In this document: one piece after another, positions 51,836-59,351 of the stretch | How positions within the stretch are numbered: the first letter of the stretch is position 1 | How the letters are laid out: each line of letters opens with the position of its first letter | Assembly (NCBI RefSeq): GCF_040500525.1 | Contig: NZ_CP159402.1 | Location: 372,001-436,000, forward strand | Length of the DNA stretch: 64,000 nucleotides | Direction of reading: 5' to 3' | DNA from: Azospirillum formosense | GTDB lineage: Bacteria; Pseudomonadota; Alphaproteobacteria; Azospirillales; Azospirillaceae | Translations under genes and position numbers: made by a program | Notes under the pieces: generated by a model | What the model was told of the DNA's origin: nothing | Database searches by the model: none | The model's input: only the letters and a program-made list of their open reading frames with translations

Positions 51836-53440
51836 ATGACGGGCGAACGCATCTATCTGTACGATACCACCCTGCGCGACGGGGCGCAGACCCAGGACGT
51901 GGATTTTTCCGTCGCCGACAAGATCGCCATCGCCCGCGATCTCGACCGGCTGGGAATCGACTATGTGGAAGGCGGCTGGCCCGGCGCCAACCCGACCGAC
52001 GACCAGTTCTTCGCCGAGGCGCCGGACCTCGCCCGCTCGACCTTCACCGCCTTCGGCATGACGCGCCGTCCCGGCCGCAGCACCGCGAACGACCCGCAGC
52101 TCGCCGCGCTGATCCAGTCCAAGGCGCGCGCCGTCTGCATCGTCGGCAAGACCTGGGACTTCCACGTCGACGTGGCGCTGGCCATCCCGCGCGAGGAAAA
52201 CATCGAGCTGATCGCCGACAGCATCGCCGCGCTGAAGGCCGCCAAGGGCGAGGCGCTGTTCGACGCCGAGCATTTCTTCGACGGCTACAAGCGCAACCCG
52301 GCCTACGCCGCGTCCTGCATCAGGGCCGCCTACGAGGCCGGGGCGCGCTGGGTCGTGCTGTGCGACACCAACGGCGGCACGCTGCCGCACGAGATCGACG
52401 AGATCGTCCGGCAAGTGATCGATGAGCACGGCATTCCCGGCGACCGGCTGGGCATCCACTGCCACAACGACACCGAGAACGCCGTCGCCAACTCGCTGGC
52501 CGCGGTGCGGGCCGGGGTGCGGATGGTGCAGGGGACGATCAACGGGCTGGGCGAGCGCTGCGGCAACGCCAACCTCGTGTCGCTGATCCCGTCGCTGATG
52601 CTGAAGATGGGCTACGACGTCGGCATCAAGCCCGCCGACCTGCCGCTGCTGACCGAGATCAGCCGCAAGTTCGACGAGCGGCTGAACCGCGCGCCGAACC
52701 GCCACGCCCCTTACGTCGGCGCCAGCGCCTTCGCCCACAAGGGCGGGCTGCACGTCTCCGCCGTGGAGAAGGACCCGTCCTCCTACGAGCATGTCGAGCC
52801 GGAGGCGGTCGGCAACCGCCGGCAGATCGTCATGTCGGACCAGGCGGGCCGTTCCAACGTCATCGCGCGGCTGCGCGAGATGGGCATGGCCGTCGACCCG
52901 AAGGACGAGCGGCTGAACCGCCTGCTCGACCTCGTGAAGCAGCGCGACACCGAGGGCTACGCCTACGACACCGCCGAGGCCAGCTTCGAGCTTCTGGTCC
53001 GCCGGGAACTGGGCGAGGTGCCCGACTATTTCACCCTGAAGCGCTTCCACGTGACCGACGAGCGCCGCTACAACGCCAAGGGCGAGCTGGTGGTCGAGTC
53101 CGAGGCGGTGGTGCGGGTGAAGATCGGCGGCACAGAGTATCACGAGGTGGCGTCGGGCAACGGCCCGGTCAACGCGCTGGACACCGCGATGCGCAAGGCG
53201 CTGGAGCCGCTGTACCCGCTGCTCGACGGGGTGAAGCTGTCCGACTACCGCGTGCGCATCCTGGCCGCCAAGGACGGCACCGGCGCCATGCCGCGCGTGC
53301 TGATCCGCTCGCGCAACGGCGACGGGGCGGAATGGTCCACGCTGGGCGTCTCCACCAACATCATCGAGGCGTCGATGGAGGCGCTGGTGGACAGTTACAC
53401 ATTCAAGCTGTTTAAAGGCGGCGCAACACCGCGAAGCTGA
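51836..53440 (+). CDS. cimA: (R)-citramalate synthase
   Basis: A 534-residue HMGL-like acyltransferase. YLYDTTLRDGAQTQDVDFSV is the metal and substrate site, GIHCHNDTENAVANSLAAV supplies the H-x-H metal ligands, and the C-terminal regulatory LeuA-dimer domain extends from about residue 420. The sequence type and length fit citramalate synthase rather than 2-isopropylmalate synthase. It condenses pyruvate and acetyl-CoA in the threonine-independent route to isoleucine. trmJ begins 16 bases after its stop, so the two are likely cotranscribed. Confidence 0.9.
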   Translation: MTGERIYLYDTTLRDGAQTQDVDFSVADKIAIARDLDRLGIDYVEGGWPGANPTDDQFFAEAPDLARSTFTAFGMTRRPGRSTANDPQLAALIQSKARAVCIVGKTWDFHVDVALAIPREENIELIADSIAALKAAKGEALFDAEHFFDGYKRNPAYAASCIRAAYEAGARWVVLCDTNGGTLPHEIDEIVRQVIDEHGIPGDRLGIHCHNDTENAVANSLAAVRAGVRMVQGTINGLGERCGNANLVSLIPSLMLKMGYDVGIKPADLPLLTEISRKFDERLNRAPNRHAPYVGASAFAHKGGLHVSAVEKDPSSYEHVEPEAVGNRRQIVMSDQAGRSNVIARLREMGMAVDPKDERLNRLLDLVKQRDTEGYAYDTAEASFELLVRRELGEVPDYFTLKRFHVTDERRYNAKGELVVESEAVVRVKIGGTEYHEVASGNGPVNALDTAMRKALEPLYPLLDGVKLSDYRVRILAAKDGTGAMPRVLIRSRNGDGAEWSTLGVSTNIIEASMEALVDSYTFKLFKGGATPRS

Positions 53441-53456
53441 GACCAAAGTTCAGATC

Positions 53457-54227
53457 ATGACCTCCGGCAAAGACCCCAACCGGCCCTCCGTCCTGGGCGG
53501 CCCGACCATCATCCTCGTGCAGCCCCAGCTCGGCGAGAACATCGGCGCCTGCGCGCGGGCCATGCTCAACTGCGGCCTGACCGAGCTGCGTCTGGTGAAG
53601 CCGCGCGACGGCTGGCCGAACGAGAAGGCGGTGGCCGCGGCGTCGGGCGCCGACCTGGTGCTGGACGGGGCGAAGCTCTACGAGACGACGGCGGAGGCCG
53701 TGGCCGACCTGAACGTGGTCTTCGCCACCACCGTCCGCACCCGCGGGATGATCCAGGAGTTCGTCACCCCGCGCGTCGCGGCGACCGAGCTGCGCGCCCA
53801 TGTCGACTCCGGGCACAAGACCGGCGTGCTGTTCGGGCCGGAGCGCACGGGGCTGGTCAACGATGACCTGACGCTGGCTTCAACGCTGATCACCGTTCCG
53901 CTCAACCCCGCCTTCTCCTCGCTCAACCTGGCGCAGGCGGTGCTGCTGATCGGCTACGAGTGGTTCCAGACCGGCGAGATCCCGCCCGACCGCGTTCTGC
54001 ACACCGGCCAGACCCGCCCGGCGACCAAGGCGGAGCTTCTGAACTTCTTCGAGCATCTGGAGGGCGACCTCGACCGGACCGGCTTCTTCACCTCGCCGGA
54101 GAAGCGCCCCTCGATGGTCCGCACGCTGCGCAACGCGCTGGAGCGGATGCAGATGACCGAGCAGGAGGTCCGCACCTTCCACGGCGTCGTCGCGGCGCTG
54201 ACCGGGCGGCGCAAGGGCGAAGCGTAA
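53457..54227 (+). CDS. trmJ: tRNA (cytidine/uridine-2'-O-)-methyltransferase TrmJ
   Basis: A 256-residue SPOUT methyltransferase. TIILVQPQLGENIGACARAM is motif 1, GVLFGPERTGLVNDDL motif 2, and NPAFSSLNLAQAVLLIGYEW motif 3, all characteristic of TrmJ. It methylates position 32 of the anticodon loop in several tRNAs. It has the C-terminal helical extension typical of TrmJ (residues about 185-250). It follows cimA closely. Confidence 0.93.
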   Translation: MTSGKDPNRPSVLGGPTIILVQPQLGENIGACARAMLNCGLTELRLVKPRDGWPNEKAVAAASGADLVLDGAKLYETTAEAVADLNVVFATTVRTRGMIQEFVTPRVAATELRAHVDSGHKTGVLFGPERTGLVNDDLTLASTLITVPLNPAFSSLNLAQAVLLIGYEWFQTGEIPPDRVLHTGQTRPATKAELLNFFEHLEGDLDRTGFFTSPEKRPSMVRTLRNALERMQMTEQEVRTFHGVVAALTGRRKGEA

Positions 54228-54278
54228 CCTCTCCCGAACCTCTTCCCATCCGGGGCGGATCGCGGCCTATACTGCCCC

Positions 54279-54986
54279 ATGGAATACACCTTGCAGCATA
54301 TGGACGTTGGCCTCGTCCTGCTCGACGGCGACCGGCGCGTGGTGTCGGTCAACGCCGCCGTGGCCCGGATGCTGGGCCGCGACCGTCCGCTGCTGGGCGC
54401 CAGCCTGCACGACCTGCACCCGCCGGGCAGCCGCGCCAAGGTGGAGCTGCTTCTGGCCGCGGCGCATGACCCGGACTCCCCGGCGGCGGCCAGCTCGATG
54501 ATGGTGGCCCTGCCGGGGCGGACCATCGTGGTGAAGGCCACCGCCCTGCCGTCGGGCGGCGGGGCCGCGCTGGCCCTGATGCTGTTCGAGGTGAACGGCA
54601 AGGCGCTTCCCGAGCCGCCGCCGCCCGCGGACACGGCGCCCGAACCGGTCACGCCGCTGGTGAAGCTGCCCATCACGACGCGCCAGGGCGTGGTTCTGAT
54701 CGACCCCGCCGACGCGGTCTATGTGCAGGCCGACGGCCATTACACGCGGGTCCACACGGCGGACGGCGCCTTCTTCTGCTCGCTCTCCCTGTCGGAGCTG
54801 GAGGCGCGCCTCGACGGGCGGCAGTTCGTGCGGGCGCACCGCCGCTATCTGGTCAACCTGCGCCACGCCCAGGCCATCGACCGCAGTGACGGGCGGGCCG
54901 CCTTCGTCATGGCCGCTCCCGGCTCCCCCCGCGTGCCGGTCAGCCGCGGTCGGATCGAGCGGTTGAAGAAACTGCTGGCTCTCTAG
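54279..54986 (+). CDS. rcoM: RcoM-like CO-sensing transcription factor (PAS-LytTR)
   Basis: A 235-residue protein. Residues 1-105 are a PAS domain and residues 130-235 a LytTR DNA-binding domain (VYVQADGHYTRVHTADGAFF, QFVRAHRRYLVNL). In the PAS domain, DLHPPGSRAKVELLL holds His47 and SMMVALPGRTIVVK holds Met74/Met75, matching the spacing and context of the heme ligands of Burkholderia RcoM (QLHPEKSR..., MMINIPDR...). RcoM binds CO at heme and activates CO-related genes. cowN lies 0.5 kb downstream. A TATACT -10 sits five bases before the ATG and there is no Shine-Dalgarno, suggesting a leaderless mRNA. Confidence 0.8.
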   Translation: MEYTLQHMDVGLVLLDGDRRVVSVNAAVARMLGRDRPLLGASLHDLHPPGSRAKVELLLAAAHDPDSPAAASSMMVALPGRTIVVKATALPSGGGAALALMLFEVNGKALPEPPPPADTAPEPVTPLVKLPITTRQGVVLIDPADAVYVQADGHYTRVHTADGAFFCSLSLSELEARLDGRQFVRAHRRYLVNLRHAQAIDRSDGRAAFVMAAPGSPRVPVSRGRIERLKKLLAL

Positions 54987-55142
54987 CCCTTCCCCTTGCG
55001 CGCATCAGGGTTGTTCCGGCCGGGCTGTGACTTCCGGGGGCGGTTGATCCGCCTCAATCCTCCGGCGCCGCCGCAGGCGTAGAACAAGGCCATGGCCGGC
55101 GCCCGCATCGGGTGGGCGCCACGATGACGAGGAGATACGGCC

Positions 55143-55355
55143 ATGGCCTTCCAGGACGACGACCGCGCCTATGTGGACCAGCTCGTGGTGGAGTATTATG
55201 GCGACCGCCTGACCGGCATGGCGCCGGAGCGTCTCGCCGCCCTTCACGCTCTGTTCGGCGAGGTGATGTGGCACGAGGGGATCGAGGCGTTGACCCCGCA
55301 GCGGCTGAACACGCTGCTTGAGTTCGCCGAGGACGAGCTGTCGCACGCCGCCTGA
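55143..55355 (+). CDS. Small acidic protein between rcoM and cowN, hypothetical
   Basis: A 70-residue acidic, helical protein starting MAFQDDDRAYVDQLVVEYYG and ending FAEDELSHAA. The ATG is preceded by GAGGAG at a good distance, and codon bias is normal. No family recognised. Its position between the RcoM-like regulator and cowN suggests a link to the CO/nitrogenase response, which is inference only. Confidence 0.6.
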   Translation: MAFQDDDRAYVDQLVVEYYGDRLTGMAPERLAALHALFGEVMWHEGIEALTPQRLNTLLEFAEDELSHAA

Positions 55356-55370
55356 GCAGGTGGGGCGCGA

Positions 55371-55430
55371 ACCGTTCGCGCAGAACACCCGCCGTTCACG
55401 CCGTCCGCCCGCCGTTCGTGCAGCGGGTCT
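55371..55430 (+). promoter_or_regulatory. Three direct repeats at 20-bp period upstream of cowN (putative RcoM operator)
   Basis: CCGTTCGCGCAG (55372), CCGTTCACGCCG (55392) and CCGTTCGTGCAG (55412) are spaced exactly 20 bp apart, about two helical turns. LytTR regulators bind direct repeats with such spacing. The last repeat ends seven bases before a TTGTTC that could be the -35 of the cowN promoter. Confidence 0.65.
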
Positions 55431-55495
55431 TGTTCCGGGACCCGCCTTCCGCGATGAGGAATGTCGAGACATCCTCCTTTGTGGGAATCACGACC

Positions 55496-55792
55496 GTGGA
55501 CGCAACCGACACTCCCGACCGCTACGTCTCCTTCAAGGGCATCGACTGCGAGGGCAATTCCCGCCGCATCATCGAGCGCCTGTACATGCACATCAACGAC
55601 CCGGCCAAGACCAACGCCTTCTGGGAACGCTTCCGGGCGAAGCTGGCGGTCGCCGACGATCCGCTGAAACGGCAGGCGGACGGGCTGTGCCTGCTCTGCG
55701 CCAATGTCTATTACATCTCCGACCTCTTCGAGGAACACGAGGACGAGGAAGGGCTGGCCATGCTGCGGCAACTCGAGGACGAGTGCTGCTGA
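55496..55792 (+). CDS. cowN: N2-fixation sustaining protein CowN
   Basis: A 98-residue protein. DRYVSFKGIDCEGNSRRIIE, INDPAKTNAFWERF and the C-terminal LFEEHEDEEGLAMLRQLEDE followed by CC match CowN, first described in Rhodospirillum rubrum. CowN protects nitrogenase from carbon monoxide inhibition, allowing N2-dependent growth with CO present. The GTG start gives the family length; an in-frame ATG at 55454 would add 14 residues. The gene lies downstream of an RcoM-like CO sensor and directly behind three 20-bp-spaced direct repeats. Confidence 0.93.
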   Translation: MDATDTPDRYVSFKGIDCEGNSRRIIERLYMHINDPAKTNAFWERFRAKLAVADDPLKRQADGLCLLCANVYYISDLFEEHEDEEGLAMLRQLEDECC

Positions 55793-55847
55793 GTCTTCGT
55801 TCCGGCCTCCTGGTCTGACGACTCTTGGTTTGATCCGACTCATGGTT

Positions 55848-55875
55848 TGACAAGGCGCGCCGAATCCGTATAGTG
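55848..55875 (+). promoter_or_regulatory. Near-consensus sigma-70 promoter of rpsD
   Basis: TTGACA and TATAGT are separated by 16 bases, about 110 bases ahead of the rpsD start. This is the best housekeeping promoter match seen in the window. Confidence 0.8.
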
Positions 55876-55985
55876 CGCGCCTTCACTCCTGGGAAAGCGG
55901 GCGTGCCTCTTGTTTGCGCCCCGTCCGCGGCCTGTTCCGCGGAACTACCGGGACAAAACCAACTCGTGTTCCATCGAGGACCAAA

Positions 55986-56600
55986 ATGGCCAAGCGTCAA
56001 CAGTCCAAGTACAAGATCGACCGCCGCCTCGGCGTCAACCTCTGGGGCCGCGGCAAGTCGCCGATCAACAAGCGTGAGTATGGCCCGGGCCAGCACGGCC
56101 AGCGCCGCAAGAAGCCGTCCGACTACGGCCTGCAGCTCATGGCGAAGCAGAAGCTGAAGGGCTACTACGGCAACATCGGCGAGAAGCAGTTCCGCCGCAT
56201 CTACGCCGAGGCCGTGCGCCGCAAGGGCGACACCGGCGAGAACCTGGTGGGCCTGCTGGAGCGCCGCCTGGACGCGGTGGTCTACCGCATGAAGTTCGCG
56301 CCGACCCCGTTCGCCGCGCGCCAGATCATCAACCATGGCCACATCCTGGTCAACGGCCGCCGCCTGAACATCCCGTCGGCCCAGATCAAGGAAGGCGACA
56401 CCATCGAGGTGCGCGCCAAGTCCAAGCAGATGGCCCTCATCCTCGAGGCCTCCGCCTCGGGTGAGCGCGACACCCCGGACTACCTGGAAGTCGACTCCGG
56501 CGCCCTGAAGGGCCGCTTCGTCCGCGTCCCGCTGCTGGCCGACATTCCGTATCCGGTCCAGATGGAACCGAACCTGGTCGTCGAGTTCTACTCGCGCTGA
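55986..56600 (+). CDS. rpsD: 30S ribosomal protein S4
   Basis: A 204-residue ribosomal protein. The short alphaproteobacterial-type N-terminus lacks the four zinc cysteines ([20 protein letters not shown]). The S4 RNA-binding domain is [20 protein letters not shown] then [20 protein letters not shown]. It nucleates assembly of the 30S body and shapes decoding. GAGGA precedes the ATG. A consensus promoter lies upstream and a strong terminator downstream, so it is monocistronic. Confidence 0.97.
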   Translation: MAKRQQSKYKIDRRLGVNLWGRGKSPINKREYGPGQHGQRRKKPSDYGLQLMAKQKLKGYYGNIGEKQFRRIYAEAVRRKGDTGENLVGLLERRLDAVVYRMKFAPTPFAARQIINHGHILVNGRRLNIPSAQIKEGDTIEVRAKSKQMALILEASASGERDTPDYLEVDSGALKGRFVRVPLLADIPYPVQMEPNLVVEFYSR

Positions 56601-56623
56601 CCGCTCGGCCCAGCCGACACAAG

Positions 56624-56655
56624 AAAGGCCGCGCCTCCGGGCGCGGCCTTTTTTC
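56624..56655 (+). terminator. Terminator of rpsD
   Basis: An 11-bp perfect stem (AAAGGCCGCGC with GCGCGGCCTTT), CTCCGG loop and a T-run, 24 bases past the rpsD stop codon. Confidence 0.9.
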
Positions 56656-56720
56656 GTTTGGGATGGGCGGTCCTGGCGGCTGGTGCTACTGTCGTGGAGC
56701 ACCGGGCGATGGAGACGGCA

Positions 56721-56945
56721 ATGCACATCTCGCGGCTGGCCGCCGACAACAGGGCGCTGATTCCCCAGGACGTCCGCGACGCCTTGGGATTGAAGGAAGG
56801 CGACCCGATCCTGTTTTCCGTGAAGGACGGGCAGGCGGTGATCCGTAAGGCGCCCGTCGTCGATGCCGTTTATCTGAAAGCGCTGGAAGGCGGTCTGTCG
56901 GAATGGGCCTCGCCCGAGGACGACGAGGCGTTCGATGATCTTTGA
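56721..56945 (+). CDS. AbrB/SpoVT-type antitoxin
   Basis: A 74-residue protein. Residues 1-45 are a swapped-hairpin AbrB domain (ADNRALIPQDVRDALGLKEG, GDPILFSVKDGQAVIRKA). The acidic C-terminal tail (WASPEDDEAFDDL) is the usual toxin-binding part. GGAG lies six bases before this ATG, which is preferred over one four codons earlier. Its end overlaps the toxin start by 11 bases, the classical type II toxin-antitoxin layout. It probably represses its own operon. Confidence 0.85.
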   Translation: MHISRLAADNRALIPQDVRDALGLKEGDPILFSVKDGQAVIRKAPVVDAVYLKALEGGLSEWASPEDDEAFDDL

Positions 56946-57261
56946 CCGCTGGTCCGTGGTGGCTCTACCCTTTCCTTTCACGGACCTCGGTACAGCCAAG
57001 CGACGGCCCGCGCTGGTTCTCTCATCGGCGGATTTCCAGCGGGCTCATGGTCACATCCTGTGTGGCATGGTCACGAGCGCTGCGCACAGCGCGTGGCCTT
57101 CGGATGTCGAACTGGCCGCTTATGCCGAGGCTGGTCTGAAGAAACCCTGCAAGTTCCGCTGCAAGCTTTCCACGCTTCAGGATGATCTGGTGCTCTATGG
57201 GCTCGGCATGCTGGCGGTTTTCACAGAAAAAAGCCTGAATCCTTGCGGGTCCCGGCCTTGA
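56935..57261 (+). CDS. PemK/MazF-family toxin with hybrid C-terminus
   Basis: A 108-residue endoribonuclease-type toxin. FDRWSVVALPFPFTDLGTAK, RRPALVLSS, GHILCGMVTSA and the Lys/Cys-containing KKPCKFRCKLSTL are MazF/PemK features. The usual final helix is missing: after LYGLGMLAVFT the frame runs from 57226 into sequence that is a copy of the OYE terminator region and ends KSLNPCGSRP. The natural C-terminus appears to have been replaced by recombination, so activity is uncertain. Confidence 0.75.
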   Translation: MIFDRWSVVALPFPFTDLGTAKRRPALVLSSADFQRAHGHILCGMVTSAAHSAWPSDVELAAYAEAGLKKPCKFRCKLSTLQDDLVLYGLGMLAVFTEKSLNPCGSRP

Positions 57262-57360
57262 GGTGCGGGGATCGGGGCCCCCCGCGCGGGGGAGAGGGAT
57301 CAGGCGTCGCCGTTTCCAGCGCCGGATAGTCGGTGTAGCCGTGGGCGTCGCTGCCGTAGT
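57226..57360. repeat. Degraded left copy of a 135-bp direct repeat (3' end and terminator of OYE gene)
   Basis: It matches 58038-58174 over its whole length with roughly ten differences, including a one-base deletion (GTCGCCG versus GTCGGCCG). It includes a decayed version of the OYE gene terminator, with two mispairs in the stem, and about 60 bases of the gene's 3' end. Together with the right copy it brackets the low-GC gene. Confidence 0.9.
57300..57360 (-). pseudogene. 3' remnant of Old Yellow Enzyme gene
   Basis: It corresponds to the last 20 codons of the intact gene at 58113-59216, with a frameshift from a single-base deletion and no upstream part. It is clearly non-functional. Confidence 0.85.
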
Positions 57361-57402
57361 GGAAATGCCTAAGAGAGCATGCAAAGGCTTTCAAATGTGT
57401 CC

Positions 57403-57906
57403 TTAATCTTTGTAAAATTCATCGTCTGAAACTTGTTCAATTTCAACAACGCTTTTGCTTCCATGTATTCTGACTTCACGGATAACCGGGTACGATCCGT
57501 GACACCATTCTTCAAAACTGCTTCTGAATAGAATATTGGTATCCTTCTTTATCCGGGCCCACGCGGAAAATTGTCCACCGCACTCCCCCTGTGCAGTCCA
57601 GATTTCAGGAGAAGGTCTGACGGTGATCTGATAGGCGCCGCTGCTAAGGGTGCAGGTTCTTTCTGCGGTGGTTGCATGCATGAACCCATCATCTTTGTTC
57701 TCAACGTACAAAGTCCATGGGTCCCAATCGTCAGGTCCAAGTTCTTGGATCAATTTATCGCCTTCGGAGTTCCATGCTCCAACATACTTTAAGGACAGGG
57801 TATCATTTGCTTTATCGCAAGTGTACTTGACGGCGATTTGAAAATAATCGGCTTTTGCATTGGCGGCAAAAATGATAAAGGCAAATAAAAATACCAGATG
57901 TTTCAT
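57403..57906 (-). CDS. Low-GC secreted protein of unknown family
   Basis: A 167-residue protein with a signal peptide (MKHLVFLFAFIIFAANAKA, then DYFQ) and four cysteines in the mature part (YTC, RTC, GEC, EWC) that could form two disulfides. GC content and codon use are far below the surrounding genes, and the promoter is AT-rich (TTGACT, 17 bases, TATATT). AGGA precedes the ATG. No domain recognised. It lies between two copies of the OYE gene 3' end, so it was probably acquired horizontally. Confidence 0.75.
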   Translation of the reverse strand: MKHLVFLFAFIIFAANAKADYFQIAVKYTCDKANDTLSLKYVGAWNSEGDKLIQELGPDDWDPWTLYVENKDDGFMHATTAERTCTLSSGAYQITVRPSPEIWTAQGECGGQFSAWARIKKDTNILFRSSFEEWCHGSYPVIREVRIHGSKSVVEIEQVSDDEFYKD

Positions 57907-57937
57907 TTTATCGCATCCTGGCAATTTTCCCAAACTC

Positions 57938-57966
57938 AATATAAAAAAATGGTTATAAAAAGTCAA
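57938..57966 (-). promoter_or_regulatory. Sigma-70-like promoter of the low-GC gene
   Basis: On the minus strand, TTGACT and TATATT are separated by 17 bases, 31 bases upstream of the start codon. It resembles promoters of low-GC donors. Confidence 0.7.
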
Positions 57967-58037
57967 TTTAATTTATGGAAATCACTTGGTTTAATGACCG
58001 GAACGAAAAACAACGAGTATTCGTGAGGAGAAGGATT

Positions 58038-58174
58038 GAAAAAAGCCGGAACCCTTGCGGGTCCCGGCCTTGAGGTGCGGGGATCGGGGGCAATCCCCGC
58101 GGGGGAGAGGGATCAGGCGTCGGCCGTTTCCAGCGCCGGATAGTCGGTGTAGCCGCGGGCGTCGCCGCCGTAGT
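58038..58174. repeat. Intact right copy of the 135-bp direct repeat
   Basis: It contains the functional terminator (58039-58068) and last codons of the OYE gene. The degraded partner is at 57226-57360. Confidence 0.9.
58039..58068 (-). terminator. Terminator of the OYE gene
   Basis: On the minus strand GCCGGGACCC pairs with GGGTTCCGGC (one G-U pair) around GCAA and is followed by six T residues, about 45 bases past the stop codon. Confidence 0.85.
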
Positions 58175-59216
58175 AGCTGGCCTTGTCCGGCGTGTTCAGC
58201 GCGGCGTTGCGGCGGAAGCGCTCCGGCAGGTCCGGGTTGGCGATGAAGGGCTCGCCGAAGCTCACCGCGTCCGCCGCGCCGGCGGCGATGGCCGCCTCGG
58301 CCTGCTCCTTGCTGTAACCGCCGTTGATGATGAAGGGGCCCTTGAAGATCCGGCGTAGCTCCGCCGCGAGGTGCGGGGCGCCCTCCGGCGGCGCCATGTG
58401 GTGGCCCGGCTGGCCTTCGATGACGTGCAGGAAGGCGAGGCCGAAGGGGTTCAGCGCCTCGGTGACGTGGGTGTAGAGCGCCCGCGGGTCGCTGTCCGCC
58501 ATGTCGTTGAAGGTGCCGGTCGGGGACAGCCGGACGCCGACCCGGCCGGGGCCGACGGCGGTGGCCACCGCGTCCACGATCTCCAGAAGGAAGCGTGCCC
58601 GGTTCTCCACGCCGCCGCCGTAGCGGTCGGTGCGCTTGTTGGTGCGATCGCGCAGGAACTGGTCGATCAGGTAGCCGTTGGCGCCGTGGATCTCAACCCC
58701 GTCCAGCCCGGCGTCGAACACCGCGCGCTTGGCGGCGTCGGCGAAGGCCTTGACCAGCCCGGGGATCTCGTCGGTCTCCAGGGCGCGCGGGGTGGGGAAG
58801 GGCACCAGGCCCTTGCTGGTGTAGGACTGGCCGGCGGCGGCGATCGCCGAGGGGGCGACCGGCAGGGCGCCGTTCGGCTGGAATTCCGTGTGGGAGATGC
58901 GGCCGACGTGCCAGAGCTGCGCGGCGATCAGCCCGCCCTTGGCGTGGACCTCTTCCGCGATGCACCGCCAGGCGAGCGTCTGCGCGTCGGTGTGGATGCC
59001 CGGCGTGCTGGGGTAGCCCTGGCCGGTGGCCGAGACCTGCGTCGCCTCGGTGATGATGAGGCCGGCGGAGGCGCGCTGCCCGTAATACTCGGCCATCAGC
59101 GACGTCGGGACGTTGCCCTCGCCCGCGCGGCTGCGGGTCATCGGCGCCATGATGACGCGGTTCGGCAGTTCCATGGAGCCAAGACGCAGCGGCGTGAACA
59201 GATCGGCGGTGGTCAT
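58113..59216 (-). CDS. Old Yellow Enzyme-type NADH:flavin oxidoreductase (NemA-like)
   Basis: A 367-residue FMN enzyme with a TIM barrel. ELPNRVIMAPMTRSRAGEGN starts the fold, the active-site His/Asn pair is in EIHGANGYLIDQFLRD, and NGGYSKEQAEAAI and ADAVSFGEPFIANPDLP bind FMN phosphate. Such enzymes reduce electrophiles such as N-ethylmaleimide, nitro compounds and enones. It diverges from a TetR-type regulator with two palindromic operators between them. GAGAGGG lies upstream of the chosen ATG. Confidence 0.92.
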   Translation of the reverse strand: MTTADLFTPLRLGSMELPNRVIMAPMTRSRAGEGNVPTSLMAEYYGQRASAGLIITEATQVSATGQGYPSTPGIHTDAQTLAWRCIAEEVHAKGGLIAAQLWHVGRISHTEFQPNGALPVAPSAIAAAGQSYTSKGLVPFPTPRALETDEIPGLVKAFADAAKRAVFDAGLDGVEIHGANGYLIDQFLRDRTNKRTDRYGGGVENRARFLLEIVDAVATAVGPGRVGVRLSPTGTFNDMADSDPRALYTHVTEALNPFGLAFLHVIEGQPGHHMAPPEGAPHLAAELRRIFKGPFIINGGYSKEQAEAAIAAGAADAVSFGEPFIANPDLPERFRRNAALNTPDKASYYGGDARGYTDYPALETADA

Positions 59217-59309
59217 GATGCGGTTGCCCTCTCGATGTGGCATCGGGTCCCAAGTTGGGGTGTCCCAAAGCGGGGTCCGGGGTTCCGCGGGTTGGGCGGC
59301 GCCCGGTAT

Positions 59310-59325
59310 GTATGTGCGTACATAC
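59310..59325. promoter_or_regulatory. Operator 1, nemR-nemA-type divergent region
   Basis: GTATGTGCGTACATAC has GTATG and CATAC half-sites six bases apart, shared with operator 2, whose centre lies 42 bp away. Confidence 0.65.
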
Positions 59326-59351
59326 TTGCCAGCGCCATCCGGGCTTGTCAA

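Noticed and set aside
55356..55500. Sigma-54 (-24/-12) promoter and NifA site upstream of cowN
   Set aside because: I looked for TGGCAC-N5-TTGC and TGT-N10-ACA because of the nitrogenase link and found no acceptable match; the direct repeats are the stronger signal.
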